From: Rhizophagus irregularis
Taxonomy: Eukaryota; Glomeromycota; Glomeromycetes; Glomerales; Glomeraceae
Direction of reading: 5' to 3'
DNA length: 64,000 bases
Assembly: GCF_026210795.1 (NCBI RefSeq)
Contig: NC_089459.1
Location: forward strand, 1,612,001-1,676,000
Each line of letters opens with the position of its first letter. The first letter of the stretch is position 1. Both the position numbers and the translations under genes were made by a program. Under the pieces are notes generated by a model. The model did no database searches. It saw nothing but the letters and a program-made list of their open reading frames with translations, and was not told where the DNA came from. Of the stretch, positions 12,545-27,850 are shown piece by piece.

Positions 12545-13025
12545 CTATCGGGAGGGAATATCATATACTATAATTTCTCGAATATTCTCCTTAATTTCAG
12601 AATTATATCCAGTCATCACAGTGCTAATTGTTTTTGGCGCAAATGTAGCAGGTTGTTTCTTGGAAGCCTTATGGCTAGTACTAGATGTGCTAGTTTTTAA
12701 AACGGGCACAGTTTTTTGCTTCTTTTTATCCATATTAAGAGAAGGTGAACTCGGTCTGCTGGAGTCACTATTCGAGTCCTATTTAACTGCATCCACATAG
12801 AAAACTCGCTTTTTTCTTCCTTTTCCTTTGGGAGTAAAAGGTACGGCATCTGCTTTAAGAGTTTTGGGTGATACGGAAATAGAGGGCTCATCCTCTATCT
12901 GATCTACTTTTGACTCAATTTATGCTACAAGCTGCTGTAATTGTGATTGGGGTTTAGGGTATGCATAAATTTCCATTTCCATTAAGACATTTTCTGTAGA
13001 ACTGGACGTGTAATTGGTTTGTTGT
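12545..13025 (-). pseudogene. LINE ORF1-like (gag-like) fragment
   Basis: Minus-strand reading across two frames and several stops gives SVSPKTLKADAVPFTPKGK, then MDKKKQKTVPVLKTSTSS and IREIIVYDIP. These resemble the N-terminal part of an ORF1/gag-like protein of glomeromycotan non-LTR elements as I recall it. Stops occur near 12780 and 12925. No full domain remains. Confidence 0.45.
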
Positions 13026-13029
13026 GATG

Positions 13030-13400
13030 ATGTCATCAAACTTTACTTCCAGATGTTTTCAACCCTCTGACCAAGCAAAAGTTGAAAATGTTGAGAGTAC
13101 GTAAGTACAATAAAGAGGAAGTGGTAAAGTTTGTTGAGGTTTTTTATGCCAAAAGTACTGAAAACTTCTCAATATTCAGATAATAGAGCTTCATAAGGTG
13201 CTAGATCCTCATCGGCAGTAAGTTTAATGGTATCAATTATGTGTTTTTCACTTATGTTATCTGCGGCATATTCTCTTAGGCCAACCTTCAAAAAGGCAAG
13301 AAAAGAACTATCTCTGAGGTTATTAATATGTTGTTTGACCTTTAAATAGTCAATTAGAGATCGGTTGTTATTGTCGTAAGCTATTTTTAATGAAAAAGTT
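13030..13400. pseudogene. Unidentified decayed coding fragments
   Basis: Two stretches lack a start but keep a coherent reading. On the plus strand, 13032-13180 includes FNPLTKQKLKMLRVRKYN and ends in a stop. On the minus strand, about 13395-13175 includes SLIDYLKVKQHINNL and ADNISEKHIIDTIKLTAD. I do not recognise the families; both look like repeat-derived remnants. Confidence 0.3.
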
Positions 13401-13429
13401 GCTAAAATTTTCTTGGGAAAAAATGGTCC

Positions 13430-13690
13430 ATGTGATCGTCAGAAAGAGTTCCAAAATTTTTTCATTAACCAATAATATTAAGAATTGAAGTAAGGTAAAT
13501 TACTAGTAAATTTAAAATTTTTTCTGAAGACTTTTATTAGAAGTAAGTGAAGTCCTATTTATAATAAGTTTTATTGAATTTCACTTTTCTTCAGAATTTT
13601 GCTAACTTTTTAATAAAACTTTTATATAATTTTACTATTTTAGCATTTTACTAACTTACCAAAATCCTCTAGTTTCTCTAGCAATTTTAC
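13430..13690. repeat. Diverged copy of the 38.9-kb short inverted-repeat element
   Basis: The stretch CTTCAGAATTTTGCTAACTT through CCTCTAGTTTCTCTAGCA matches, with many substitutions, the interior and right side of the repeat at 38884-39129. Clear ends are not visible. Confidence 0.45.
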
Positions 13691-14399
13691 CAAAAATTTG
13701 GTATTCACATTCTAAATAGTAAAAAAAAAGAGTTAATGTACTTTTTATAATTCTATATTTAAAAGATGGAAATTCAAATACTCAAAATTCTGATTTTCTG
13801 TTTTTACAAAATAAAAAAAAGTAGTTAGTAAAATACTATAATGATTATTTCTTAAAAAAATATACATACATTGTATATAAAATTATTTCTATCTGAAAAT
13901 ATAGTTTTAAATAATTGCAATTTATACAGAATGTTTATAAAAACAAAACAAAATATATAGAATGTATAGAAAATATAAAAAACTTGGTATAAAAAAAATA
14001 TCACAAAAAAAAAATCTTTTTTTTTAATGTCTTTTAAAAAAGAATGTATTGGTATTTAGTAATAATAAAAAAGAAAGAAATAATTAAATTATTAATTTAA
14101 TCTAATCATTGAAGTATACAAAAAAATTCTGATTTTTTTAATAATAAATTTCCATTGATTTCATTAATCCTATTAGTATACTGATTTAATTTAACAGGTT
14201 TTTTTAACTTGCCTTATGCTAAATGTAGGAAAGTATTATTATAATAATTAGCTGGAAGTTATACTTTATGTTTGACTACCTTTATGACTGATTTGAAGAT
14301 TTCTTCATATTTCTTATCTTTTCAGATAGTAGTTTTTAGGCTGTATTCGAACTTTAGAAGTAAAATGGTATTTATGATATATATTAGCTATATATAAAT

Positions 14400-14890
14400 T
14401 ATATATTTGCATTTAATAGCCTTTAGTATTATTGAGATTTCTTTTTTTACTATCAATTCTATGTATTTGTTTTCTTTATCTATTTTAAACCATACTTTTA
14501 ATAATATTTGTATTGAATTTGAATTTTTGTTAGCAAACACTTTGTTTTTGTTTTTCTCTATTTTAAGAAATCTTTTATTTTTGTTACTATCTTCTGGATT
14601 TACAATTATAATTTCAGATTTTTCTTTATTTATTTTTATATTATTAATATTAAAAAATTCATCAGCAATTAGTGATTTTTTTTTGCTTTATCTTTACTTT
14701 TAACTATCTATTATATATCATCTGTATAAACTGAAATGGCAGTTTATATCTTTATATTCTATTTTTTATTGCAGATTACATTATTTGGCCATTTCAGTTC
14801 CATTGTGTATTCTAATAATTTGTCTTTCTGTATTCTGTAAAGCAAAGAATCATAAAAAATTCTTCATATAAAGAGGAACATCACCTTGCC
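14400..14890 (-). pseudogene. Reverse-transcriptase fragment of a decayed LINE
   Basis: Read on the minus strand from about 14890: RQGDVPLYMKNF, RIQKDKLLEYTMELKWPNN, a YTDDI motif (the YxDD box of reverse transcriptases, near 14730), then NINNIKINKEKSEIIIVN. Frameshifts and stops separate the pieces. The long plus-strand ORF at 14407-14703 is the antisense shadow of this fragment. Confidence 0.6.
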
Positions 14891-14899
14891 TAATCATAA

Positions 14900-15900
14900 T
14901 CTTTTCAATTAATATTATAATTTCTGAATAATTTATATTAACTAGATGGTATATATTTAATAATTCATTCTTTTTTTTTTGATTTAATTTTCTGTTATTT
15001 CTTTAGTAAGTAAATTGATTTACCTTTATATTTAAAAATTCCTTTTTTTGTTTTGACAATTTTTAGTTAAAATTTGTAATTATAAATACTGATAGTAAAT
15101 CTGAAGAAATTAACCTTAATATTAAAAAAGCATCAATAATAAACCAATTATCATTTAAATAAATTTTCAATTTACTTTACAGTTCTTAAAAATATTTTTT
15201 AATTTTTTACTATAATATTTATAAATTGTTTTTTAATGATTTTTCCTTTATTTCATAATATGTATAAGTTCTTTTTTAAATAAATAAAATATCTATATAT
15301 GATCAAAATTGTTTTCCTTTTCTTTAATATATATTTTTATAATTTTATTATAAATCTTACCTATTTAATAGGAAAGTTTTTAATGACTTTTTTTAAAAAA
15401 ATCAAAATATAATTGTTTTTTAATAATTTGACTTCTGAAATAACCTTTTACTTTTATAATTATCAATCATCATTTTTGATTTATTGATAAATATTCATTA
15501 ATATTTAAAAAATCTTTATCATCTGATAAAAAAATACTTCTTTCCAATTTCTTTAATCAACTTGCTAAAAGTATTTGAACGGTATTTTTTCAAAAATGTT
15601 AAACCATATTTTCTTGCCATCTAGTATTGTAGTAAAAAGATGGTTAATTTTCATGGATTTGTTATAATGAGATATACTGGATGGTAATATTTTTGTAATT
15701 CTGTAATTGATAGATAATTGGTTATTATTACAAGTCTTTAAATTAAAAAATGCTAATAAATTTTCATCTATTGAAGCTAAAGATATGAAAATTTCACCAC
15801 TTAATTCATCATATTATGACATATCTAATGAGCTTCAGTTCGTTCTTTTATAATTAATAGATAATATAATATCTTGATAATTCTGTATCCAATTAGTAAA
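14900..15900. other. AT-rich region without recognised genes
   Basis: Low-complexity A/T-rich sequence with short poly-A and poly-T runs. It may contain further eroded LINE sequence upstream of the reverse-transcriptase fragment, but no reading is long enough to support that. Confidence 0.6.
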
Positions 15901-15903
15901 ATA

Positions 15904-16090
15904 CAGTCAAACCTTTATATAACGATATGTCGGGACATATATGAAATTTTTAGAAAATATCGTTATATCAAAGTTATACCGATATTTATATGTCCTCACA
16001 TATAGTGGGAAAATAATAAAATTTTATCGGTATAACAAGTTTTTAATAGTATATCGGTATATCGAATATCGGTATATCGAGGTTAGACTG
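15904..16090. mobile_element. pogo-like (Tc1/mariner) MITE
   Basis: The ends are CAGTCAAACCTTTATATAAC and GGTTAGACTG (complement CAGTCTAACC), with TA on both sides (15902-15903 and 16091-16092). The CAGTcaAACCTCTATATAACG-type end is characteristic of pogo/Fot elements. It is 187 bp, has subterminal TATCGGTATA repeats and no ORF, so it is non-autonomous. Confidence 0.85.
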
Positions 16091-16129
16091 TATTATTGAA
16101 ATGTATTGAATTTGAAAAAATTAATTATT

Positions 16130-16345
16130 AGCATGTCAAAATGTCAAGGCATTACGTTATTTGTGAACCAAGGCTCATTAAGTTTGTTGTAATGAGAAGC
16201 ATCAAATGGTGATGTTTTTATGTCTCTACCTTGTCTCCTATCAATCAAAGAAATACAAAAATAGCACCAATTGATGCATCTCATAATGAGCTTTTATAAT
16301 CATCTTTCTGCGATCACTGGATGGTGAGCAATAGCGATTTAATGT
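16130..16345. repeat. Decayed copy of the hairpin module family
   Basis: The blocks ATCAAATGGTGATG...ATGTCTCTA and CACCAATTGATGCATCTC followed by GATCACTGGATGGTGAGCAA align in order with the modules of the palindromic element at 62264-63470 (for example GACCACTGGATGGCGAATAA). The target hairpin arms have mutated. Confidence 0.5.
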
Positions 16346-16711
16346 TCTTGAAAAAAATACTGTCCAAATACTTTTGGCATGCTGGTATATACATGCAATA
16401 ATTTCATTATTATTGCCGCTTTTATAGTGTAAGAAGAGATATCACGACCCTACCAACAACCAATAATTATTTACGGCAATTTCTATAAAACATTTAAACA
16501 TTCGTTTATATTTATTTACTTAGAAATATTCAAATTAGGCTGTTCAGATAATTTTTGTGAAAAACGCAAATAATAGTATTACAGTATTACAGAAGGAAAT
16601 TTTTTAATTTAATTATGACAGCTAGCAAATACATAAAATGTTCTGGAATATATATTCTTTATAAAATAATACTTTTTTTTAATTGATAAAATATTCGACA
16701 GAATTTTTTCT

Positions 16712-18994
<2,283 letters not shown>

Positions 18995-19644
18995 TTCAAT
19001 AATTATTTCCTAAAAAATCTGTATATTTTATCAGCGCAAGGGAAATAAGGAAATATAAAGCAAAAAAAAATACCTTTAGTAAGAAATTTATGTTAATACG
19101 CGACCTTTATAAAAAAAATTTTTTAGATCATCTTATCGGTTGTGATACATGATTGTGGCACGTAAGAATTGTCATAAAATGTCATTTGGACTAAGCCATA
19201 CTATGGTCTGATTGTTTCCATTTTAAATTCTATGCTACAAACGTTTTGCCATAAAAGATTCAAAAGAAAAGAAGCTACAAACTGTAGTTCTTTCATTGTA
19301 TTTATTTAGACACGAGAAATGCGTAAATTTTTGTAAAAATTGTGCTATCCTGAAATGATCATTTGGCATTAATCCAAATGACAATCTAAATGATTTACTA
19401 AATTGAATTCATTTGTCATTTAAAACTGATTGTGAATGTTTTTATAAATGAGATGTATTAATGTATTAATGTATTTGATTGGATAACGTTTAAAAACGCT
19501 TATACTTTATCCTAGTCCCAGAATTTCGATGATCTACTGTGTACAGATCACATGTCAATCAGCTGGTGTTATTAAAATTAGATCAAAAAAAATTTTTGAT
19601 CCCAGGCTCGTCCCCACCATAATAATATTATAGTAATAGTAAAA
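18995..19644. promoter_or_regulatory. Divergent upstream region of KRS1 and RPN9
   Basis: 650 bp separate the two start codons. The KRS1 side holds a likely 5'-UTR intron ending just upstream of the ATG. GC-richer DNA at 19500-19620 lies next to the RPN9 start. I see no motif that I can assign with confidence. Confidence 0.5.
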
Positions 19645-21189
19645 ATGGTCTCTTATCAACAAGACACGAAAATGGATTTAGATCAAAGTCCTATAGAAGT
19701 TTTGAATGAACTTCGTAAACAGTGTTCACCTGATTTACAAGAATACCTAAACACGTTTGAAGACCTTTATGACCGTAAATTATGGCATCAACTTACCTTG
19801 AAGATTGAAGAATTTTTTTCGATACCAGCCTCGGGGTCATTTCAAGTACCTTTATTTCAACATTTTATATCTGACTGGGAGAATAGGATGAACAAGCTTA
19901 AATTAGTAACATTGGGACTTTCCGTTGTGAAACAGTTTAATGGTAAGTCTCCTTAGCTCTCAAAAATACAGATCTTGAATTAACATATCAACTCATACAA
20001 TTTTACTTAACATTTATAGATAACAATCAAGCATTAAGTTTTCTGACGTCTCTGGTAGAGAAAGTTAACACACCTGACACGAGAGATGCATATGTTCATG
20101 CTGTCATGGAAACGGCTTATATAAAACTTATTTTAGGCGATTTTGAAGGAACAAAGAGCGCCATTGATGAATGTGAAAAAATTCTTGACAAGTTTGATTC
20201 AGTAGAAACCGTTATTCATGCAAGTTTTTATAGAGTTTGTGCTGAATATTTTAAGGTAAAGTAATATTAATTTAATTGATCTTAAGTAATACAACTGAAA
20301 GTTTTTTTTTGCTAAATTTAGGCAAAAGCAAATTTTCCAGAATTTTACAAAAATGCTCTGCTTTATTTAGCATGCATTAATCTTGATGCTTTGACACCGG
20401 ATGAAAAAACTAATAGAGCGTATGATTTGGCAATTAGTGCTCTCTTAGGAGAAACTATTTATAATTTTGGTGAGCTGGTAAGTTGAATTATTTCTATTCG
20501 AGATTACAACACGCGTAACTTATTTCTCAAATTTCTTTGGTTGTACTAGTTAATGCATCCTATCTTGGATGCTTTAACAGGAACTCCTCATGAATGGCTT
20601 AGAAATCTACTGTTTGCGTATAATGTAGGAGATCTTGCAAAGTTCGAAACGTTATCAGTGAATTTTGCTCAAATGGTAAGAAATTAATGAACGAAATAGT
20701 ATTCCTCACAATATAAGAAATTTTTTATTTATATGATTACTCATCTTTACATTGCTTAATAGCCACTTTTACAAGATAGTTTTGTGTTTTTGCGCCAGAA
20801 GATTTGTTTGATGTCATTGATTGAAGCTGTATTTCAGAGAAGTTCGGATAACAGAACTATTTCATTTTCAACTATTTGTTCTGTAACTTTATTACCACCT
20901 GAAGAGGTATTTTAATTATTTTCAATATTGTTAAACGCGTGTATATATTATTTAAATTTGTTTAATATAATAGGTGGAATATTTAATTATGAAAGCTCTC
21001 TCGCTTAAACTAATTCGTGGATCGATTGATCAAGTTCGAGAAGTTGTTATGGTTACATGGGTTCAACCACGTGTATTAGATTTAGTTCAAATTGATGGTA
21101 TGAGACAAAGATTGCAAGAATGGGACGAGAATGTAAAGAAAACTGCTATTATTGTAGAAAATGAAACTCCCGAATTATTTGTTCAATAA
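19645..21189 (+). CDS. RPN9: 26S proteasome lid subunit Rpn9 (PSMD13)
   Basis: A PCI-domain subunit of the 19S regulatory-particle lid, needed for lid assembly and ubiquitin-dependent proteolysis. Six exons: 19645-19942, 20020-20255, 20322-20477, 20550-20675, 20763-20906 and 20974-21189; 1176 nt, 391 aa, close to yeast Rpn9 (393). The N-terminal two thirds are helical, TPR-like repeats (LWHQLTLKIEEFF, NALLYLACINLDAL, TPHEWLRNLLFAYNVGDL). The C-terminal PCI winged helix is visible as TISFSTICSVTLLPPEEVEYLIMKAL and ends with VQPRVLDLVQIDGMRQRLQEW, the usual Rpn9 tail. The start could instead be the internal ATG at 19672. All introns are GT-AG and 66-90 nt long. Confidence 0.96.
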
Positions 21190-21861
21190 ATGCAATTTTA
21201 TAATAATCTTATTTAAAATTTATATGATAAACTTAGAAAATTATGTATTTTTTAAAATAAAATTGGTTTATTCTATTTATGTTGTAAATTCGTTGTTGAG
21301 TGTCCATGTTTTTAAAGAACATCATATTACGGTAAAATGATATGTTATGAATGTAAATAGCGTAATGCATAATAAATAATTGAAAATAATAATTTAATTA
21401 ATTACGCTTCAACATCCAAAATTTAATTTTTTTTTTTTAGCTGTACTTTAACGAATGTTAATTAAAAACGCACTCAAATACATACTCATGTGAACACCGA
21501 ACACGCTGTACACAGATTGAATTATTGAATAAACGTAAATTTTTTTTATTAATGTCTATCAATTATACAAAAATAAAAAAAATATTACAAGATGAAAGAA
21601 AAAAAATATTTATTTGACAAAAAATTTACAAAGAAAAAGTGAAGAGTAAAATTTTTTCACTCTTCGCAATGGTTAATTGCATGAATCATCGAATTCTCGA
21701 ATTTGATTAAAAAAGGGTTGATAAAATACAAATAAAGAGAAAGAAAACAAGATTTGGTAAAGAACAAGCAGCAACAAGCTTTTTGTGTGGCAGATCATTG
21801 TTTAACTATTATCGAGAAGGACAAGATTATGTAAACCGAATTATTGTTATGATCCTCTATT
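21190..21861. other. Convergent 3' region between RPN9 and the inositol kinase
   Basis: No gene seen. It holds the two 3' UTRs; AATAAA-like words occur near 21255 on the plus strand. The rest is A/T-rich. Confidence 0.5.
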
Positions 21862-24350
21862 TTAGATTGATTCAGTTGGTATTTTGTTAAGTGTTTTTTC
21901 GGGTGATGTGTTATTATAATAAATATCCGAAAACACATCATCTTCCTCACCGATATCTTCAGGTATTATACCACAACGGTCTTTATATATGGTCTCAAAT
22001 GACCTACATAAATTTTTCAACCCTAATAAATATCCTCTATCAAAACCTTTTGTCGGTGGATATCTACATTCACTAGGAAGATAATCTTTACCCGTTGTAC
22101 AATGAGCAAAATCAATTATCCTAATGTCTATGTCGCGTGGATTGTTCTCATCGCCGTCATAAATCAATAGTAAACTACTCGCATAAAATCGGTAGTTATC
22201 CAGACTTTTTATAATTTTGGCCAGCCTTCGAAGCTTACGTATGATGATAGGAATATGATGATCCAGCAACTTGTGCCCATTATGAATAAAATCTTCTAGT
22301 GTGTTTTGGAAGGTATCCTGGTTCAAAGATCGACCGTAGTATTTACTCTGGAATTTAAATTTACGAGTAGTAGTCTTATAGACCTATATTTTATTTTCAA
22401 AATTAACAACTTTTTTAATAATCAATCATTAAAAGATGATAGTTTTGTTTAAAAGACTAATTTAATTTACCTGCATGCCACAAATCCTTACACCCAAGGT
22501 TTTACTAGTAGTCTCTGCGCATTTCTTTATTTGACTCTCACGTTTTTCTGGTGAGGCATCAATTCCGAATTGGCGGGTACCCATCTTAAGATCCAAGACA
22601 CAAGGATATTTCAACCCAGCGGTGAGATCTTCAAGTAAGACAAACTGTTGAACTTCATTTTGTAATTTGGAAAGTTGTGTAGCATTATAACAATGCAAGG
22701 ACCATGGATTGTTTATCTTTTCTGATGATGATGGCGTCAACATCTCCGTGTTTTTTTCTAGTTCTTCGTTTGAAGTCTTTATAATACGTCTCTTAGAGGG
22801 TCTACATTGAAGATTTGTTGTAGAATTTCGCGTTGAAGAAGTAAATTCTTCTATTTTGAAGATTGTTGGAGAGTCTATGAGAATCTGAGGCGTCATGTTT
22901 GGAGACGACGTAGCGGATTGAGCTTTTAAATGAATAGAAGTAAGGTGATCTTCTTTTCTCGTTGAAGTCGATTCTTTATTACAGTTATCCACTTCATAAT
23001 CTTCTAAAGGCTTATTTGATAAAATATCGTAAGATATTTTCGGATTCTTATCATTAATATGGCAAATATCTGTTAGACTTCTTGACATTTCTGATGTATT
23101 GCTACTAGGTTTCTCTGAATTAGAAATGTTTATCATTGAATGCCTCCTCGTTATATAGGATCGTAAAGCTTTTGGTGAAAATACTTCACCAAGTACTTCC
23201 TCCTTTAATTGTTTGTTTACCTTGGTACATAAGCCTTGAGAATTTACATTATCAAAACAATCTTTATCATAGTTTTCCTTATCCAAATTGTGATCATGGT
23301 CAACAAATGAATTCACTTTATTAAGCATCCATTCTGGCAACAAATGTTTATTTTGTTCAAATACTACTTCGGGCATTGACCCTAATTCACCTCGATGGGT
23401 AACATTAAGAACCCCCAAATATTGAGATACAAAAGGTAAAAGATCAGGACGTAGCGTCTCTAAAATTTCATAGAATTGATGTTCTCTACGTACTAAAGGT
23501 TTACAAACTGCCCTTTTCGAAAACCTGAAAAATGATGTATGACCTCCAACTTGATTGTCAAACGGTGTCAATCTAACTGAGGGTGGAGATAAGGGATCAT
23601 TGAAAAAATTGTACAATTCTTCATCGTCTGTAACATCATCACCTTCGTCATCCTCCGAAAAATCTTTTTCTGAATCAGAAACATTGATTTTAACATTTTT
23701 TGATAATTTGTAAGGATTCTGCGGAGATATTTGTACAGAATTAAAATAATCTGTTACAATTGATAACGATTGTGGAGAAGTTTCCGAATGTAAAGAACTT
23801 GTTGGCGATATGGTCGAAATATTATCTTCAACATCTGATATACCGTGCTTAAAAAGGTTTAAAGTCAATGAATTCTTTCGTCCACTGGATGATGTTAATT
23901 TTGAGGTTGATTTAATTCCGTTAACGTCAGCAGCGGATGATCCAATTGAACGACGCTTATGACTTTTATTTGATACATTAATAGTAAAGTTGATTAGAAG
24001 TATTTATTAAATGACAAAATAAAAAAAAATGTTTACAAACTTGGATAGCATTCATTCGGTAACTGTTGCTATATACGAATGACAGCTATTCAGTCTGGAA
24101 TATCCAATTATAATAAATAATATATGGCACAATTACAATAAGAATTAACAAAATTTCTCAATAAATACCTTGTTAAATTCTCTGATCGTGACATATTTGT
24201 TTGGTTATTTTTTTGAAGAGTGATATTTGATATTGGAGCCATATCTGTTAGGAGCGACCCATCGAAGGAATCAGGTATGGTACTTAAACGGTGTTCAGCA
24301 AAAACGGACGAATTGAAGACAGAAGGTGCAGTTTCAGTTATAGTAAGCAT
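21862..24350 (-). CDS. KCS1: Inositol hexakisphosphate kinase (Kcs1-like)
   Basis: Makes inositol pyrophosphates (PP-IP5) from IP6 and ATP; in fungi it signals phosphate and energy state. Three exons: 24350-24169, 23962-22471 and 22383-21862; 2196 nt, 731 aa. The family signature is complete: [14 protein letters not shown] (the PxxxDxKxG inositol-binding motif) near the end of exon 2, [14 protein letters not shown] (SSLL motif) and RIIDFAHC (catalytic metal-binding IDF) in exon 3. About 430 N-terminal residues are low-complexity, Ser/Thr-rich and acidic (for example [20 protein letters not shown]), as in other long fungal Kcs1 proteins. The kinase domain starts near [20 protein letters not shown] and is split by a long linker. 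The first intron (about 205 nt) has a weak acceptor context. Confidence 0.93.
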
Positions 24351-27300
24351 TGAGTTCCGTTATTTCAAGCTTTGTAATAATTATTAACTTATATCAAAAA
24401 AGGTAGAGTAGAACGAAATGGAAAAAAAAGAATATACATATACTATATTCTTTTTTTTAATGAACTTGAGGTCTATTTATATTTGAAAAAAACAACGCAC
24501 GAGTTTCTTTTCCAGTTGAATAAGGTAAGATAATAAATATATATCGGAACAATAAGTAGCTAAAAGTGTAATGTTACACGCGGTCACAAAATATTTTAAA
24601 TTACAGAATTCGGTTATATAAATATTTACTCATGCCCGATTGTGGTTTACACAATAAGTCTTATCGTAGCATTCATAATTATGATATATATGATATAATA
24701 ATTATAATAGTTTTATATAAAATAGCCGGAAACGTAAATCCATCTCCGCAATAAAAAAAAAAATAAGGTATTCAATCTTTTTAAACTACCCTACCTAATA
24801 TTCCTGACGTTTGGGAATGGACATTGAAAGAATCTCCCAGATTATTGGTAACAAGAAAAATTTTTCACGCTCTAATTCCATTAGAAAAATACAAAAATAA
24901 ACAAACAAGCAGAAGGATTCATCACAAGACTTTTTTTCCATAGTCCCTTCTTTTTATAGTAAAGTCACATTCCATAAATGGTAAAGAGAAAATAGATAAG
25001 GTAATTCATATAAACAAACTTTTGATTTAATATTCGAGGGAATTATCTTTCTCACGCAGTAATATTGCCTCCCCAAGTTGCTTTTTTTATTATGGGAAAA
25101 TTGTGCAAGCGCCCACGTGTTCGTAACGAAGTATTTTTTTCAGTATGCAATATTGTCGATGCTCTACAGCTCTACATCAAGCTCATTCTATGTTTCGATT
25201 CGATGTACGTCATATCTTTTTGGTTTATCACACCGTCTTTCAGAATTTTAATTTTTCTTTACTATAATAATACTAATTTTTCTCCTTTTGTTATGCATAG
25301 AATTGTATGTTATTGAATATCGAGTATTTAGGAAATTAGAAAAAAAATTTTTAATTCACCAAACTAATATCTTAGTTTTAAGTTGACTGATTTCATGAAA
25401 ATTGATTATGATTGGACGGAAATATTCAACAATGATAAAAATTATTGAATATTATTTATTTATTTGTAGAAAATCTTTATTATATATTTTGTCCAACAAA
25501 TTATTTCATATTTAAAATGTGGGTTTATCCATACTCTTCATGAGCTTTTTCAGTGTTGCTCAAAATAATCACGAGGCCAGTATGGACAATTATTTCAAAT
25601 ACTCCTTTCAATTCTCCCTGTCTAATAGCGAAATTAGTGAACGTGCCTGAATATAATTTAATCACTTAATCACTTAATTGATCGTTCTTCTATTAACAAA
25701 AAATTTTTTTTTTGAATTTTTAATTTTTTAACCGAGTACAACATATTTTTAAAGCCGGAATGGCGCTGTCACGCCAACCTGCATTTTTTATTCTAATAAC
25801 CTTGTCAGGATTAGAAAAAATTCCCATTTTTATTAACATTAATCATGTAAATATTTGGTTAAAAGTTGTTAATTGCGGGTAAGTTATAGTTAAAAACTTT
25901 CCGCAACATTTTACATATCGTTTTTCTTAATCGTGCAGATAGATTTAAACCCATCTACTCGTCTAATCCTACTCATCTAACCCAAGTAGATTTTTATCTA
26001 ATACCTTATTTATCCTAGTCAGCTTTTTCTCGTAATGTTATTCCGTATTAAAAAAAAATTTTAAAATAAACATTACGAGATTTAATCATCATATTGCAAA
26101 TTAGTTCTATTATCTAACTTTTTTAGTTGTACGGGATGAGGCGTTTGAAAATCATGGACATAAATAAATTGTGGAAAACTATAAAAAAATTTTTCGTCTT
26201 TTTTTATATATTAGAAGTTTCTGATGTTCTATATTATACAAAGCTTGTATATTCTTTTTAAAGAAGCCTTGTGAATAAAACGGAGAAATTTAACACTCTA
26301 AACTTATTAAGAAATTTTTAATAAGGTTCGATTTATGTATCATTTTTCATTTAGAATTACGAAAAAAGTATATCGCTTAAATGATTTTATTAATTGGTAG
26401 TACAAATTCCACAATGCTATGTTTCAGTCTTATGTCGGTCATTATAGCCACCTGAATTTCTCAACTCAATAATCTTTAATATACATCTGCGTGGTAAATT
26501 ACACGTGACAAGAATTTCACTAGTCCTTCACATATGATCCTATAAATATATTAAAAGTAGGCTGGGCGATTCCTCTCGTATGTCTGGGGGATTGGACGAA
26601 CTCGCATTAGCTTAGTTTTGATTCGTTATCTTTGTATTCCATTCTGCTAGCAGTTGCTTGTAGTCCCGGATCCGATGTCTATATAATAAAAATAAAATAT
26701 TAAAAGTATATATTTTTGATATGGTTTGTCTTATCTTACATTATTCTTTTTAATTCAAAATGATGAGAAAATCATAACTTTTTTTCCAGGTATTTCATAA
26801 ATAAATAGACCGATAACCATTCCTACATATGTTTGTCTTTTTTCCAATTGTTTGATTTGTTTCACGTTCTCATTCCAATTGCGAGATCAAAAGAACCCTA
26901 TACTGTCATTGTCAAGATTGACTATTTCTCGTAGAATTGGGATACTATTGGGATTGATATATCACGTCCCAAATACCATTCAGGTGGAACTTTAAATATT
27001 TGTTAAGGCTGTTGACAGTACTAAGGATTCACACCAACCTTTAAAAGTAAGGTATAGAATACTGTCATCCATTTTTCTAGGATTCTCAAATTCACTAGAG
27101 TTTTCTCCCAGTTTTCGATTTTAGAATATTTCATACATGAATTCTCATATTATTCAAAAAATATCTTGATCAGACTACAGATGCTATGTTCTTCTCTTCA
27201 AAAGTTCTTATAATACTTGATTTTAGCGACTCAAGTTACATCAATGTGTAACAAATATAGGATCTTGATATTGATGTTTTAGTTATCTTTGTTCCATACA

Positions 27301-27850
27301 ATTCTGAGACTTTACCTATTCTGGAGTCATGTTTGGTACGCTTAATATGCTGTATAAATATTAATTCATTTATCTAGATCAAATTCCAAAATCTAATCCA
27401 AGATTCGAATAGTCCATATAACTTAATTACAACCTTTTTTTCATTTCGCACAAAACTAAATTATTCACAGCGGCCTTGTTTTATATCAAACAAAACAGCC
27501 TTACAGTAATTATTAAATGATTTAATAGACTACTGTAACAAAATATAGATAAAGTATGTTAGTAAAGACAATTAGCGTGGAATAATTATACATTTTGAAT
27601 ATGTATGTCGTATGGTAGAATATACGTTAGTTATTCTTTCGTAAAAATATTTTTTTTTTACCCTTGAATTATATGATTATAATTAATACCTTGCGTAAGC
27701 TTTATTTATCAATAACTTTTTCTGGAGACAGAGAAATCCGGAGCAATTCGGAATTGTTTTGATAAGATGAGATTTACGTGACATTTTATTGTTACACGAC
27801 ATCAATAAAACTTTTTTTTACAAGTTGGTTTTTTTTTTACGTTTATAAAA
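24351..27850. other. 3.5-kb intergenic region without a supported gene
   Basis: The part nearest 24350 is the upstream region of the inositol kinase gene. The rest is A/T-rich with slightly more balanced composition at 26450-27450. Six-frame reading there gives only fragments broken by stops. I see no tRNA, rRNA or repeat structure. Confidence 0.5.

Noticed and set aside
14407-14703. 98-aa hydrophobic plus-strand ORF resembling a membrane protein
   Set aside because: It is antisense to a reverse-transcriptase fragment whose YxDD region and following residues read well on the minus strand; the hydrophobicity is a by-product of AT-rich antisense.
25065-25316. 83-aa plus-strand ORF in the long intergenic region
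   Set aside because: No recognisable domain, no intron continuation, and its hydrophobic C-half looks like chance reading of T-rich DNA.
26900-27250. Possible degraded kinase gene on the minus strand
   Set aside because: Some readings seemed kinase-like at first, but no catalytic motif could be found and stops occur every few codons in all frames.
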